Source: JAVKBW01 sp964352715
Lineage (GTDB): Bacteria > Pseudomonadota > Alphaproteobacteria > UBA8366 > Aestuariispiraceae
DNA: 24,452 nt
Direction: 5' to 3'
Assembly (NCBI GenBank): GCA_964352715.1
Contig: CAYGSU010000062.1
Coordinates: 1 to 24,452, forward strand
Shown here: positions 1 to 8,555 of the stretch, one piece after another
Layout of the letters: each line of letters starts with the position of its first letter
Position numbering within the stretch: the stretch's first letter is position 1
Position numbers and translations under genes: made by a program
The notes under the pieces: generated by a model
What the model saw: the letters and a program-made list of their open reading frames with translations, nothing else
Databases searched by the model: none
Told to the model about the DNA's origin: nothing

Positions 1-660
1 CTGGCGGAGGATCCGGGCCGGATGCGGTTTCCCTGCCGCTACCTGATGAGCCATCTTGCCTGCGCCGACACACCGTCGCACCCGCTGAACCGGGAACAAC
101 TGGCTGTCTTCAGCGACGCCGCAAAACGAATCCCGCACGAGAAAGCCGTGCTGGCCAATTCCAGCGGTATTTTTCTGGGGCCGGACTTCCACTTCGACAT
201 GATCCGCCCCGGCGTTGCGCTGTATGGTGGACGGCCGAATGCAGACGGGCCGAATCCGATGGAACACGTGATCCGGCTTGAGGCAAAAATCCTGCAAATT
301 CGGCACGTTGACGCTCCTCAGACCGTTGGATATGGTGCGGCTCATACAGTCGAAGGACCGGGGCGGATAGCAACGATAGGTGTCGGATACGCAGACGGTT
401 ACCTGCGGTCGCTGAGTGGATCTTCTTCCGCCAGTATCGACGGAAAACGGGTGCCTCTTGTCGGTCGTGTTTCGATGGATCTTCTGACGTTCGATGTTAC
501 AGAGGCGCCGAGGGCGTCGGTAGGAGACACCCTGGTGCTGATTGGCCCGGATTACACAATCGATGAACTGGCAGACGATGCCGGCACCATCGGATACGAA
601 GTCCTTACCTCGCTCGGCCAGCGCTACCTGCGCCGGTATATTGGCGGCCCGGCCGAATGA
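1..660 (+). CDS. alr: Alanine racemase, C-terminal part (5' end outside window)
   Basis: Pyridoxal-phosphate enzyme that interconverts L- and D-alanine in the cytosol and supplies D-alanine for peptidoglycan. The frame is open from base 1, so the in-frame ATG at 22 is internal and about 219 C-terminal residues are present. Visible landmarks are SHLACAD and MIRPGVALYGG from the TIM-barrel half. VGYG follows (the region of the catalytic Tyr contributed to the partner subunit), then IGVGYADGYLR and VGRVSMD of the C-terminal beta domain. The stop overlaps the start of mlaE by four bases (ATGA), so it begins a coupled run with the lipid transporter genes. No sign of damage is seen in the part present. 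Confidence 0.95.
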   Translation: MAEDPGRMRFPCRYLMSHLACADTPSHPLNREQLAVFSDAAKRIPHEKAVLANSSGIFLGPDFHFDMIRPGVALYGGRPNADGPNPMEHVIRLEAKILQIRHVDAPQTVGYGAAHTVEGPGRIATIGVGYADGYLRSLSGSSSASIDGKRVPLVGRVSMDLLTFDVTEAPRASVGDTLVLIGPDYTIDELADDAGTIGYEVLTSLGQRYLRRYIGGPAE

Positions 661-1430
661 ACCCTTTACGCGCCATCGGCAAAGCTTTCATCGGATTTCT
701 GGCCGCAACCGGCAGAATAACGGTTTTTGCCGCAACCAGCGTTTCGCATTGTGTGCGCCCGCCCTTCTACTTCCGGCTGATTGGCCGGCAGATGATCGAT
801 ATCGGCTACTATTCTCTGCCGGTCGTCGGCCTGACCACGTTGTTCGCCGGCATGGTGCTGGCGCTGCAGAGCTATACCGGGTTCGCCCGGTTTTCCGCCG
901 AAGGGGCAATCCCCAGCGTTGTCGTGCTGTCGATCACGCGGGAACTCGGCCCGGTTCTGGCCGGGCTGATGATCGCCGGACGGATCGGCGCGTCGATGGC
1001 GGCTGAACTGGGCACGATGCGGGTGACCGAACAGATCGACGCGCTGGAAACCCTGTCGACCAATCCCTACAAATACCTTGTTGCGCCGCGCCTGATCGCC
1101 GGCGTTACCATGCTGCCGCTGCTGGTTCTGATCGGCGACGTGATCGGTGTGTTCGGCGGCTATGTCGTTTCGGTCTACAAGCTGGGCTTCAATGCCTCCG
1201 CCTATCTGCAGAACACATGGACCTTCCTGGAACCGATGGACGTGGTGTCCGGGCTGGTCAAGGCGGCGATGTTCGGTTTTCTGGTTTCCCTGATGGGCTG
1301 CTATCACGGCTATTCAAGCCGGGGCGGCGCACAGGGCGTCGGCGCGGCGACCACAAACGCCGTGGTCAGTGCGTCTATCCTGATCCTGATTTCGAACTAC
1401 ATCCTTACCGAAATGTTTTTTGCGCAATGA
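657..1430 (+). CDS. mlaE: MlaE-family ABC transporter permease
   Basis: Inner-membrane permease of the Mla/Mce-type phospholipid transporter, which moves phospholipids between the inner and outer membranes. The 257 residues are mostly hydrophobic, with five or six likely membrane segments. The family signature is clear: RELGPVLAGLMIAGRIGAS followed by ELGTMRVTEQIDALE, the cytoplasmic coupling region that contacts the ATPase. The ATG overlaps the alr stop by four bases, and the stop overlaps the start of the ATPase gene by four bases, so all three are probably translated together. The substrate-binding MlaD, the STAS protein MlaB and periplasmic MlaC are not in this window and must be elsewhere if the complex is complete. 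Confidence 0.93.
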   Translation: MNPLRAIGKAFIGFLAATGRITVFAATSVSHCVRPPFYFRLIGRQMIDIGYYSLPVVGLTTLFAGMVLALQSYTGFARFSAEGAIPSVVVLSITRELGPVLAGLMIAGRIGASMAAELGTMRVTEQIDALETLSTNPYKYLVAPRLIAGVTMLPLLVLIGDVIGVFGGYVVSVYKLGFNASAYLQNTWTFLEPMDVVSGLVKAAMFGFLVSLMGCYHGYSSRGGAQGVGAATTNAVVSASILILISNYILTEMFFAQ

Positions 1431-2203
1431 GCGACACACCGAAAATCCGTATGCGCGGGGTAAAGAAGCAATTCGGGCCCAAAGTGGTTCTGGACGGCTT
1501 CGACCTGACCGTGATGCCGCGGGAATCGGTGGTTATTATCGGCGGCTCCGGGTCCGGCAAGTCGGTTTCGTTGAAATGCGTGCTGGGTCTGGTCACGCCG
1601 GATGAAGGCACGATCGAGATCGACGGCGTCGATGTCCGCTCGCTATCGACCAGCGACCGCGAAGAGGTCAACAGCCGGATCGGCATGCTGTTTCAGAACG
1701 CCGCCCTGTTCGACAGCCTGCCGGTTTGGGAAAATGTCGCCTTCGGCCTGATCCAGGGCAAGAAAATGGCCCGTAAAAAGGCCCGTGATATCGCCATAGA
1801 GAAGCTGGCACAGGTTGGCCTGGGCGAGGATGTCGCGTTGCTTAGCCCGGCTGAGCTTTCCGGCGGCATGCGCAAGCGCGTCGGTCTGGCCCGCGCAATC
1901 GCCGGCGACCCGGACATCATTTTCTTCGACGAACCGACAACCGGTCTGGACCCGATCATGGGGCATGTTATCGACGATCTGATCGTAAAATGCGTCCGCG
2001 ATGTCGGTGCGACGGCGCTGTCGATCACCCATGACATGGCCAGCGCCCGACGGATATCGAACCAGATCGCGATGTTGTACAAGGGCCAGAATATCTGGCA
2101 GGGCGATACCGCCAATATCGACAATTCCGGCAATGACTATGTCGACCAGTTCATTCACGGGTCGGCAAGCGGACCGATCAAAATGGAACTGCTGAAACCT
2201 TAA
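1427..2203 (+). CDS. mlaF: MlaF-family ABC transporter ATP-binding protein
   Basis: ATPase partner of the MlaE permease, 258 residues, which powers phospholipid transport from the cytoplasmic face. Walker A is GGSGSGKS (near residue 42). The Q-loop is in LFQNAALFDSL, the ABC signature is LSGGMRKRVGLARA, and Walker B is IIFFDEPTTGLDP, followed by the switch His in SITHDMASA. LFQNAALFDSLPVWENVAF is typical of the MlaF/Mkl subfamily rather than of amino-acid importers. The frame is open further upstream, inside mlaE, but the ATG at 1427 fits the family length and gives a four-base overlap with the permease stop. Confidence 0.94.
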   Translation: MSDTPKIRMRGVKKQFGPKVVLDGFDLTVMPRESVVIIGGSGSGKSVSLKCVLGLVTPDEGTIEIDGVDVRSLSTSDREEVNSRIGMLFQNAALFDSLPVWENVAFGLIQGKKMARKKARDIAIEKLAQVGLGEDVALLSPAELSGGMRKRVGLARAIAGDPDIIFFDEPTTGLDPIMGHVIDDLIVKCVRDVGATALSITHDMASARRISNQIAMLYKGQNIWQGDTANIDNSGNDYVDQFIHGSASGPIKMELLKP

Positions 2204-2216
2204 CCCCGTATTCTGT

Positions 2217-3641
2217 GTGGTGGCCTTGGCCCGAGCAAAATCGACCTTTGTCTGTCAAAGCTGTGGCGCGGTGTTTTCGCGCTGGGCCGGACATTGCGAT
2301 TCCTGCGGCGAATGGAATTCCATCACCGAAGAAGTCTCCTCCGCAGCACCTCCGATCGGCGGCAAGGCCGGCAAGGCGTCGAACCGGGGTGGCAAGGCGG
2401 ACCGCGTCAATTTCGTCCCGCTGTCGGGCCAGCGGGTGCGCAGCAAGCGGCTGGTGTCCGGCAATGCCGAATTCGACCGGGTGGTCGGCGGTGGGCTGGT
2501 CGAAGGCTCGGCGACGCTGATTGGCGGCGACCCCGGCATCGGCAAATCGACCCTGCTTCTGCAGATCACGGCAGCGCTGTCTAAAACATTGCGATGCGCC
2601 TACATATCCGGCGAGGAAGCCATTGACCAGGTGCGCATGCGGGCAGAACGACTGGGCTGCAGCGACGCTGCCGTGCAGCTTGCCGCCGCCACCGATGTCC
2701 GCGATATCTGCGCGGTCATGGAAGGCAAGGACGCCCCGCAGGTCATCGTTATCGACAGTATCCAGACCATGTATCTCGACCTGCTGGACAGCGCGCCCGG
2801 CACCGTGGGCCAGGTGCGCGCCTCGGCGCAGGAGCTTATCCGGCTGGCGAAACGCTGCGGCATCGCCCTGCTGCTTGTCGGCCATGTCACGAAAGACGGG
2901 GCAATTGCCGGCCCGCGCGTGCTGGAGCACATGGTTGATTCAGTGCTGTATTTCGAAGGCGAACGCGGTCACCCCTTCCGTATCCTGCGCGGGGTCAAGA
3001 ACCGCTTCGGCGCAACCGATGAAATCGGTGTTTTCGACATGACCGATCGCGGCCTGCAGGAGGTGCCGAACCCGTCCGCCCTGTTTCTGGCCGACCGGCA
3101 GGACGGTGTCGCCGGCGCTGCCGTGTTCGCCGGCATCGAAGGCACAAGACCGATGCTGGTTGAAATCCAGGCGCTGGTCGCACCATCTGCTTTGGGCACG
3201 CCGCGCCGCGCAGTTGTCGGTTGGGACACGAACCGGCTGTCGATGCTGCTGGCAGTGCTGGAAAGCCGCGCCGGATACCGGATCGGCGGCAACGACGTCT
3301 ATCTGAACGTGGCCGGCGGTTTGCGGATTACCGAACCCGCCGCCGACCTGGCCGTGGCGGCCGCGCTGGTATCCTCGCTGTCGGGTGAGCCGGTACCGGC
3401 GGAAACCATCGTCTTCGGCGAAGTCGGCCTGAGCGGCGAGGTTCGCGCCGTCAGCCAGACCGAAGCACGCTTAAAGGAAGCAGCCAAGCTCGGGTTCACC
3501 CGGGCGTTGATTCCGAAGCGGCGCGGTACGAAGCCGGGGGTGTTTTCGGGCCTGTCCGTGACCGAGTTTTCCGACCTTTCCGGGTTGCAGAGCCTTGTCG
3601 GATCGTATACTGGCCCGCTATCACAAGGGCCTGAAGCATGA
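2217..3641 (+). CDS. radA: DNA repair protein RadA
   Basis: RecA-like ATPase that acts on recombination intermediates and promotes branch migration. The 474 residues show the usual three parts. An N-terminal zinc finger uses Cys13, Cys16, Cys27 and Cys30. The RecA core has Walker A GGDPGIGKS near residue 103 and the RadA-specific KNRFG motif near 260. The C-terminal part is a Lon-protease-like domain. The start is GTG at 2217, which gives the normal short N-terminus before the zinc finger; no ATG exists in frame there. It lies 13 bases after mlaF in the same direction and is followed closely by cvpA, an order common in alphaproteobacteria. Confidence 0.96.
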   Translation: MVALARAKSTFVCQSCGAVFSRWAGHCDSCGEWNSITEEVSSAAPPIGGKAGKASNRGGKADRVNFVPLSGQRVRSKRLVSGNAEFDRVVGGGLVEGSATLIGGDPGIGKSTLLLQITAALSKTLRCAYISGEEAIDQVRMRAERLGCSDAAVQLAAATDVRDICAVMEGKDAPQVIVIDSIQTMYLDLLDSAPGTVGQVRASAQELIRLAKRCGIALLLVGHVTKDGAIAGPRVLEHMVDSVLYFEGERGHPFRILRGVKNRFGATDEIGVFDMTDRGLQEVPNPSALFLADRQDGVAGAAVFAGIEGTRPMLVEIQALVAPSALGTPRRAVVGWDTNRLSMLLAVLESRAGYRIGGNDVYLNVAGGLRITEPAADLAVAAALVSSLSGEPVPAETIVFGEVGLSGEVRAVSQTEARLKEAAKLGFTRALIPKRRGTKPGVFSGLSVTEFSDLSGLQSLVGSYTGPLSQGPEA

Positions 3642-3651
3642 AAGAGGTCTG

Positions 3652-4317
3652 ATGGAGAATCTTCCCATCGGTATAGTCGACCTTTCGGTGATCGGTATTC
3701 TGCTGATTTCCGGCCTGTTGGCCTATCTGCGCGGCTTTGTCCGCGAGTTGAAATCGATCTTCGGCTGGGTCGGCGCGATTTTTGCCGCCGCCTACGGCTA
3801 CAAGTATGCCGTACCGTTCGTGATGAAAGTCGTGCCCGACGAAAACCTGGCGACCATCGGCGCCGGTGTCGCGATTTTCATCCTGAGCTTGATCGTACTC
3901 AACATCGTAACCAGTATTATAGCGGGCGGGCTTGAGGAAATCGGCGCGGGCGCTATCGACAAGTCGCTCGGCTTTGCCTTCGGCCTCGCCCGGGGCGCGT
4001 TGATCATCTGCATCGTCTATCTTGGTATGGCCAAACTGATGGACAACGAATTGCCCGAACCGGTTGCCGAGGCACGATCGCTTCCGGCGGTAAAGTTCGT
4101 TTCGATTGCGCTTTTGAATGCGCTGCCGGAAACCCTGCGTGAAAACCTGGGCACGCGGGTAGATGATGCGAAGACCACCGCAGACAAGGCGCGTGAAGTG
4201 CAGGAGACCTATGAAAAACTGACCAAGCCTGCCCCGGAAGGCGATGACGGCGCGGAATCAGGCTACGACAGTCAGGAACGACAGCAGTTGGACGAGTTGA
4301 TCAAGGAAACCCAGTAG
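3652..4317 (+). CDS. cvpA: CvpA family membrane protein (colicin V production protein)
   Basis: Inner-membrane protein of the CvpA family, 221 residues. The biochemical role is unsettled, although it is often found beside purF. About four hydrophobic segments cover residues 8-125, starting with IGIVDLSVIGILLISGLLAYL. The cytoplasmic family motif RGFVRELKSIFGWVGA follows. The tail after residue about 150 is hydrophilic and acidic. I chose the ATG at 3652 because an AGAGG Shine-Dalgarno sits just before it; an earlier in-frame ATG at 3595 lies inside radA. It is placed between radA and purF, the classic cvpA-purF neighbourhood. Confidence 0.9.
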   Translation: MENLPIGIVDLSVIGILLISGLLAYLRGFVRELKSIFGWVGAIFAAAYGYKYAVPFVMKVVPDENLATIGAGVAIFILSLIVLNIVTSIIAGGLEEIGAGAIDKSLGFAFGLARGALIICIVYLGMAKLMDNELPEPVAEARSLPAVKFVSIALLNALPETLRENLGTRVDDAKTTADKAREVQETYEKLTKPAPEGDDGAESGYDSQERQQLDELIKETQ

Positions 4318-4350
4318 GTGCTGTCGGGCAACCGACGGGAAAGGTAACGC

Positions 4351-5820
4351 GTGATGCTGACGACCAACCCATTCCAGTCTGAAGACGACGACCATTTTCG
4401 CGAGGAATGCGCCGTTTTCGGGATTTATGGATCATCGGACGCCGCAAAACACGGCGCGCTGTGCCTGCACGCCATGCAGCATCGCGGACAGGAAGGCACA
4501 GGCCTCGTTACCTACGACGACACGAACGACCAGTTTCATGCCCATCGCGATCACGGCCATGTCGGTGAAGTTTTCGGCGATCCGAATGTAATGGCGCAGC
4601 TGACCGGAAACTCGGCCATCGGCCATAATCGCTACTCAACGACCGGCGACACCGTTAAACGCAATGTGCAGCCGTTATTCGCCGATTTCGAGTTCGGCGG
4701 TCTGGCCATCGCCCATAACGGGAACCTGACGAACGCCGTTATCCTGCGCAACGAGCTGGTACGCAACGGCGCGATCTTCCAGTCCACCACGGATACCGAA
4801 GTGATCGTGCATCTGATGGCGAACAACAGGGGTTCTGTCGTCAACCGGCTTGTAGCGACTCTGGGCCGGATCGAAGGCGCCTATTCGCTGGTCTGCCTGA
4901 CCCGCAAGAAGCTGATCGGCGTACGCGACCCGAAAGGCGTGCGGCCGCTGGTGCTGGGCCGCCTCGGCGATGCCTATATTTTCGCGTCGGAAACCGTGGC
5001 GCTGGATATTATCGGGGCGGACAAGGTTCGCGATGTCGAACCGGGCGAAGTAATCGTGATCGACGAAAGCGGCCTGCAATCGCACTTCCCTTTCCCCAAG
5101 CAGAAGTCCCGTTTCTGCGTGTTCGAATATATCTACTTCTCGCGTCCCGACAGCATTCTCGAAGGACGATCGGTCTATGAAGCGCGCCGCCGCATCGGCG
5201 CGGAACTGGCCCGCGAAGCGCCGCTTGAAGCGGATGTCGTTGTACCGGTACCGGATTCCGGTGTGCCAAGCGCAGTCGGATATGCCGCTGAATCCGGCAT
5301 CAATTTCGAAGTCGGTATTGTCCGCAGCCACTATATGGGCCGCACCTTCATCGAACCCAGCGATGAAATCCGCCATCTGGGCGTAAAACTGAAACACAAC
5401 GCCAATCGAGCAGCCCTGGAAGGCAAGCGTGTCATTCTGGTTGACGATTCCATCGTTCGCGGCACGACATCGAAAAAGATCGTGGAAATGGTGCGCAGCG
5501 CCGGCGCGACGGAAGTTCACTTGCGCATCACCAGCCCGCCGACCACGCATTCCTGTTTCTATGGCGTCGATACCCCGGAACGCGACCAGCTGATGGCGGC
5601 AAAGTATTCGCTTGAAGAAATGCGCCGGCACATCGGCTGCGACAGCCTGGTCTTCATATCGATGGATGGCCTGTACCGGGCGATGGGCTTCGAGGGCCGG
5701 GATGAAGAAAACCCGTATTATTGCGACGCCTGCTTTTCCGGCGAATACCCGATCCGTATCGCCGACCGGGAAAGCCCGCCGGTTGCCCGCCAGCTTTCCC
5801 TTCTGAAAGACGCCAGTTGA
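4351..5820 (+). CDS. purF: Amidophosphoribosyltransferase, Fe-S type
   Basis: Catalyses the first committed step of purine synthesis, making 5-phosphoribosylamine from PRPP and glutamine in the cytosol. The N-terminal glutaminase half should start, after removal of a propeptide, at Cys20 in EECAVFGIYG. The phosphoribosyltransferase half has the PRPP loop VILVDDSIVRGTTSKK. Cysteines in SRFCVFEY, THSCFYG and the pair YYCDAC match the four that bind a [4Fe-4S] cluster in the Bacillus-type enzyme; the E. coli type lacks these. The start is GTG at 4351 or the adjacent ATG at 4354, with GGAAAGG upstream. The stop overlaps the TTG start of the next gene by four bases. Confidence 0.97.
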   Translation: MMLTTNPFQSEDDDHFREECAVFGIYGSSDAAKHGALCLHAMQHRGQEGTGLVTYDDTNDQFHAHRDHGHVGEVFGDPNVMAQLTGNSAIGHNRYSTTGDTVKRNVQPLFADFEFGGLAIAHNGNLTNAVILRNELVRNGAIFQSTTDTEVIVHLMANNRGSVVNRLVATLGRIEGAYSLVCLTRKKLIGVRDPKGVRPLVLGRLGDAYIFASETVALDIIGADKVRDVEPGEVIVIDESGLQSHFPFPKQKSRFCVFEYIYFSRPDSILEGRSVYEARRRIGAELAREAPLEADVVVPVPDSGVPSAVGYAAESGINFEVGIVRSHYMGRTFIEPSDEIRHLGVKLKHNANRAALEGKRVILVDDSIVRGTTSKKIVEMVRSAGATEVHLRITSPPTTHSCFYGVDTPERDQLMAAKYSLEEMRRHIGCDSLVFISMDGLYRAMGFEGRDEENPYYCDACFSGEYPIRIADRESPPVARQLSLLKDAS

Positions 5821-6536
5821 CCGATCAAGCCCCCCTGAAAGACCGCGTCGCACTGGTAACCGGCGCAAGCCGCGGCATTGGCTATGCGGCAGCGCGGGCG
5901 CTTGCCGCCGCCGGCGCGCATGTAATCGCCATCGCCCGGACCAAGGGTGGCCTTGAAGAACTGGACGACGAGATCACGCGGGACGGTGGCATGGTGACGC
6001 TTGTGCCGTTCGATCTGGCGAACATGGACCAGATTGATGCGGTGGTCGGCTCGATCTACCAGCGGTTCGAACGGCTCGATATCCTGGTAGCCAACGCCGC
6101 CCAGTTAAGCCCGCTGACGCCAATGGCGCATGCCAATCCGAAGGATTGGGAAAAAATCTTTGCGGTCAATGTTCTCGTCAACCAGCGGCTGATCAGAAGC
6201 TGCGATGCGGTGTTGCGAAACAGCGATGCCGGACGGGCGATTTTCACCACCTGCAGCATTGCACGTGAAAAGAAGGCGTTCTGGTCTGCCTACGGGGCTT
6301 CCAAATCCGCCCTGGAAACCATGGTCCATACCTATTCGAAGGAAGTGCAGAAAACCTCGCTGAGGGTGAACCTTGTCGATCCCGGTCCGGTTGCAACCAA
6401 TCTTCGCGCCATGGCCTATCCCGGCGAAGACCCTGCATCGCTGTCGCAGCCGGGCGATGTCGCCAGCCTGTTCGTCAGCGCCGCACTGCCCTCTTTCCAG
6501 GGTCACGGACAACTCATCGAATACGAAAAGCCATAA
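5817..6536 (+). CDS. Short-chain dehydrogenase/reductase (classical SDR)
   Basis: Probable NAD(P)H-dependent oxidoreductase, 239 residues, substrate unknown. The nucleotide-binding motif TGASRGIG (residues 15-22), NAAQ (93-96), Ser147 and YGASK with Tyr159 and Lys163 form a complete classical SDR active site. The best start is TTG at 5817, which overlaps the purF stop (TTGA) and leaves the expected short N-terminus before the first strand. An upstream ATG at 5721 would give an unlikely Arg/Pro-rich extension read inside purF. An SDR directly after purF is a recurrent alphaproteobacterial arrangement, but I know of no proven link to purine synthesis. Confidence 0.9.
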   Translation: MTDQAPLKDRVALVTGASRGIGYAAARALAAAGAHVIAIARTKGGLEELDDEITRDGGMVTLVPFDLANMDQIDAVVGSIYQRFERLDILVANAAQLSPLTPMAHANPKDWEKIFAVNVLVNQRLIRSCDAVLRNSDAGRAIFTTCSIAREKKAFWSAYGASKSALETMVHTYSKEVQKTSLRVNLVDPGPVATNLRAMAYPGEDPASLSQPGDVASLFVSAALPSFQGHGQLIEYEKP

Positions 6537-6562
6537 AACGGACCGAGACGTCGGAACCCCGG

Positions 6563-7999
6563 TCAGTGACCGATCTGACGTCCCATCTCTGGTGCGCTGC
6601 CCGGCTCTATCACGCTCAGCTCGCCATTGGCGGCGACGACCACCCGGTTGCGACCGGCGCCTTTGGCAGCATACAGCGCTTCATCGGCGCGGCGAATGAG
6701 ACTGTCGCCATTATCGCCTTCTTCGGCCGGCGCAACGCCGATGGAAATGGTAACCGTCTGGCTGGTTTTCACCGACGACATTTCGAACGGCGTATCGGCA
6801 ACCGTCTTTCTGATCCGTTCGCAAACGATCTTCGCGATGTCCATTTCGGTATCCGGCATCACGGTGACGAATTCCTCGCCGCCGATCCGGGCGACCAGAT
6901 CGACCGCGCGGACATTCAGATTGACCCGCATCGCGAGTTCGACCAGCACCTCGTCACCAGCCCCGTGACCGAACGTATCATTGACCTTCTTGAAGAAGTC
7001 GATGTCGAAAACCATCAGCGCCAGCGGCTTGTTGTTGCGGGCATGGCGCTGGATCATGCTGTCCAGATGCGCGGTCAGATAACGCCGGTTGTAAGCGCCT
7101 GTCAGCGGATCGGTCAGCGCCAGCACCAGGCTGCGTTCGTAGTTCTCGCGCAGCCTTTCCTGATAGCGCTGGCGTTTGATCTGGGTGCGCGCACGCGCGA
7201 GAAATTCGTTCCGGTCGATCGGCTTCAAGAGGTAGTCGTTGACGCCCAGATCCAACCCTTTCGCCACCCGATTGACGTCATGATCCTCGGCAAGCATGAG
7301 GATCGGCGTATAGCGGGTCGTTTCGTTCGCCCGCAACTGGCTGACGAAGCGCAGCGGGTCATCGTCCTGCAGGTCCAGATTGACCACCACCAGATCGAAG
7401 GTCGTGTCATCGGCAAGGACATGGCGCGCGGCGTCGATGGAGCCGGCGTGATTGATTTTTGCCGATTCCGTTTCCAGCGCTTCGCGCACCCGTTTCAGAT
7501 CGTTCTCGTTGTCCTCAACCAGCAGCACATGGGCGCCGCTTGTATCGGCCTCGGTAAGAACGTTACCTTTTTCCAGCACGCCGAACCGGTCAGATGTCTG
7601 TTCACGCAGCCGCCACTCGTCGGTCAGAATCTTCAGGCGGACCAGAGAACGGACACGGGCGAACAGCGCCGTATCGTTCAGCGGTTTGGTCAGGAAATCG
7701 TCAGCGCCGGATTCAAGACCACGCACCCTGTCTGCCGGGTCCGACAGGGCCGTTACCATGACGACAGGTATATGGGTGGTTTCCGGATCGGCCTTGATGG
7801 CCTCGCAGACCTCGAACCCGTCCATGCCGGGCATCATGACATCCAGCAACACCAGATCCGGCGAATGCTCCTGAATTGCTTCAAGGGCCGACGGGCCATC
7901 CATTGCGGTAACGACGTCGAAATACTCGCTCTGAAGTTTGGCTTCCAGAAGCTTCACATTCGGAAAGAGATCGTCGACAACCAGAATACGCGCTGTCAT
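6563..7999 (-). CDS. pleD: PleD-type response regulator with diguanylate cyclase domain
   Basis: Makes c-di-GMP from two GTP when its receiver is phosphorylated; in Caulobacter PleD drives loss of the flagellum and stalk growth. The 478 residues hold REC1 (residues 1-125, acidic pair Asp9/Asp10, phospho-acceptor Asp53 in LLDVMMPGMDG), a degenerate REC2 (about 155-280) and a GGDEF domain with the active-site variant GGEEF. An RxxD product-inhibition site (RAVD) lies five residues before GGEEF, so feedback control by c-di-GMP is expected. It is 60 bases downstream of divK and in the same direction, as in Caulobacter. Length and domain order match PleD closely. Confidence 0.95.
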   Translation of the reverse strand: MTARILVVDDLFPNVKLLEAKLQSEYFDVVTAMDGPSALEAIQEHSPDLVLLDVMMPGMDGFEVCEAIKADPETTHIPVVMVTALSDPADRVRGLESGADDFLTKPLNDTALFARVRSLVRLKILTDEWRLREQTSDRFGVLEKGNVLTEADTSGAHVLLVEDNENDLKRVREALETESAKINHAGSIDAARHVLADDTTFDLVVVNLDLQDDDPLRFVSQLRANETTRYTPILMLAEDHDVNRVAKGLDLGVNDYLLKPIDRNEFLARARTQIKRQRYQERLRENYERSLVLALTDPLTGAYNRRYLTAHLDSMIQRHARNNKPLALMVFDIDFFKKVNDTFGHGAGDEVLVELAMRVNLNVRAVDLVARIGGEEFVTVMPDTEMDIAKIVCERIRKTVADTPFEMSSVKTSQTVTISIGVAPAEEGDNGDSLIRRADEALYAAKGAGRNRVVVAANGELSVIEPGSAPEMGRQIGH

Positions 8000-8059
8000 G
8001 AAAGGCCCAAATCTGCCGCTATCGTATCGTGGCGAAAATGCTGCAGGGTAGGAACTGCA

Positions 8060-8425
8060 TCAATTAAGAAATTTTTCGACCGTCGCAAGAAAACTGCTGA
8101 CGGATATAGGCTTTGCTATATAGGCCTCGCAACCACCTTCGCGTATTTTCTCTTCATCGCCCTTCATGGCAAACGCTGTTACGGCGATAATCGGTATCTG
8201 TTTCAGATCGTCGTCTTCCTTGATCCATTTGGTGACCTCAAGGCCCGAGACCTCCGGCAACTGGATATCCATCAGAATCAGGTCCGGGCGTTCCGACCGG
8301 GCCATTTTCAGGGCTTCCATACCGTCGCGGGTCTCGATGATGTCGTACCCTCGGGACTCCAGCAGATCGTGAAACAATTTCATGTTCAACTCATTGTCTT
8401 CAACGATCATTACTTTGTGCGTCAT
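8060..8425 (-). CDS. divK: Single-domain response regulator DivK
   Basis: Stand-alone receiver of 121 residues that, by family knowledge, is phosphorylated and dephosphorylated by the PleC/DivJ kinases. It controls DivL-CckA and hence CtrA. Asp10 and its acidic neighbour Glu9 lead to the phospho-acceptor Asp53 in LILMDIQLPEVSGLEVTKW. VTAFAMKGDEEKIREGGCEAY and the conserved Lys in AKPIS follow. These stretches are almost identical to what I know of Caulobacter DivK. The ATG at 8425 has a GGGA upstream. It forms an operon with pleD. Confidence 0.96.
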   Translation of the reverse strand: MTHKVMIVEDNELNMKLFHDLLESRGYDIIETRDGMEALKMARSERPDLILMDIQLPEVSGLEVTKWIKEDDDLKQIPIIAVTAFAMKGDEEKIREGGCEAYIAKPISVSSFLATVEKFLN

Positions 8426-8555
8426 TCATTCACATCCCATGGGTTAATTGAACCATACGCCGCGATCCGGGCTGATTGTGCCCTGTAAGTACTGGCAAAT
8501 AAAGCCCGGACAGCCCCATACTATACCCTGTTAAACGTTATTAAAGTGTTAGCGG
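8426..8555. promoter_or_regulatory. Divergent promoter region between divK and the ROK kinase gene
   Basis: This 130-base AT-richer gap must hold promoters for both directions. It contains the palindrome GGTTAATTGAACC (8442-8454) just upstream of divK and a TTAA-N6-TTAA pair (8531-8544) just upstream of the kinase gene. The latter is one base shorter than the Caulobacter CtrA box TTAA-N7-TTAA. Neither is proven to be an operator. Confidence 0.4.

Noticed and set aside
4675..5868. 397-codon - strand frame opposite purF
   Set aside because: Shadow of purF; no motif, no ribosome site, and purF is certain.
6537..6562. Terminator between the SDR gene and pleD
   Set aside because: CGGTCA-G-TGACCG at 6560-6572 is a short palindrome with no following T run on either strand, and it overlaps the pleD stop.
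6566..8488. Long + strand open frame (640 codons) opposite pleD and divK
   Set aside because: It mirrors the codon bias of two clearly recognised genes on the other strand, has no family resemblance, and runs through their promoter gap.
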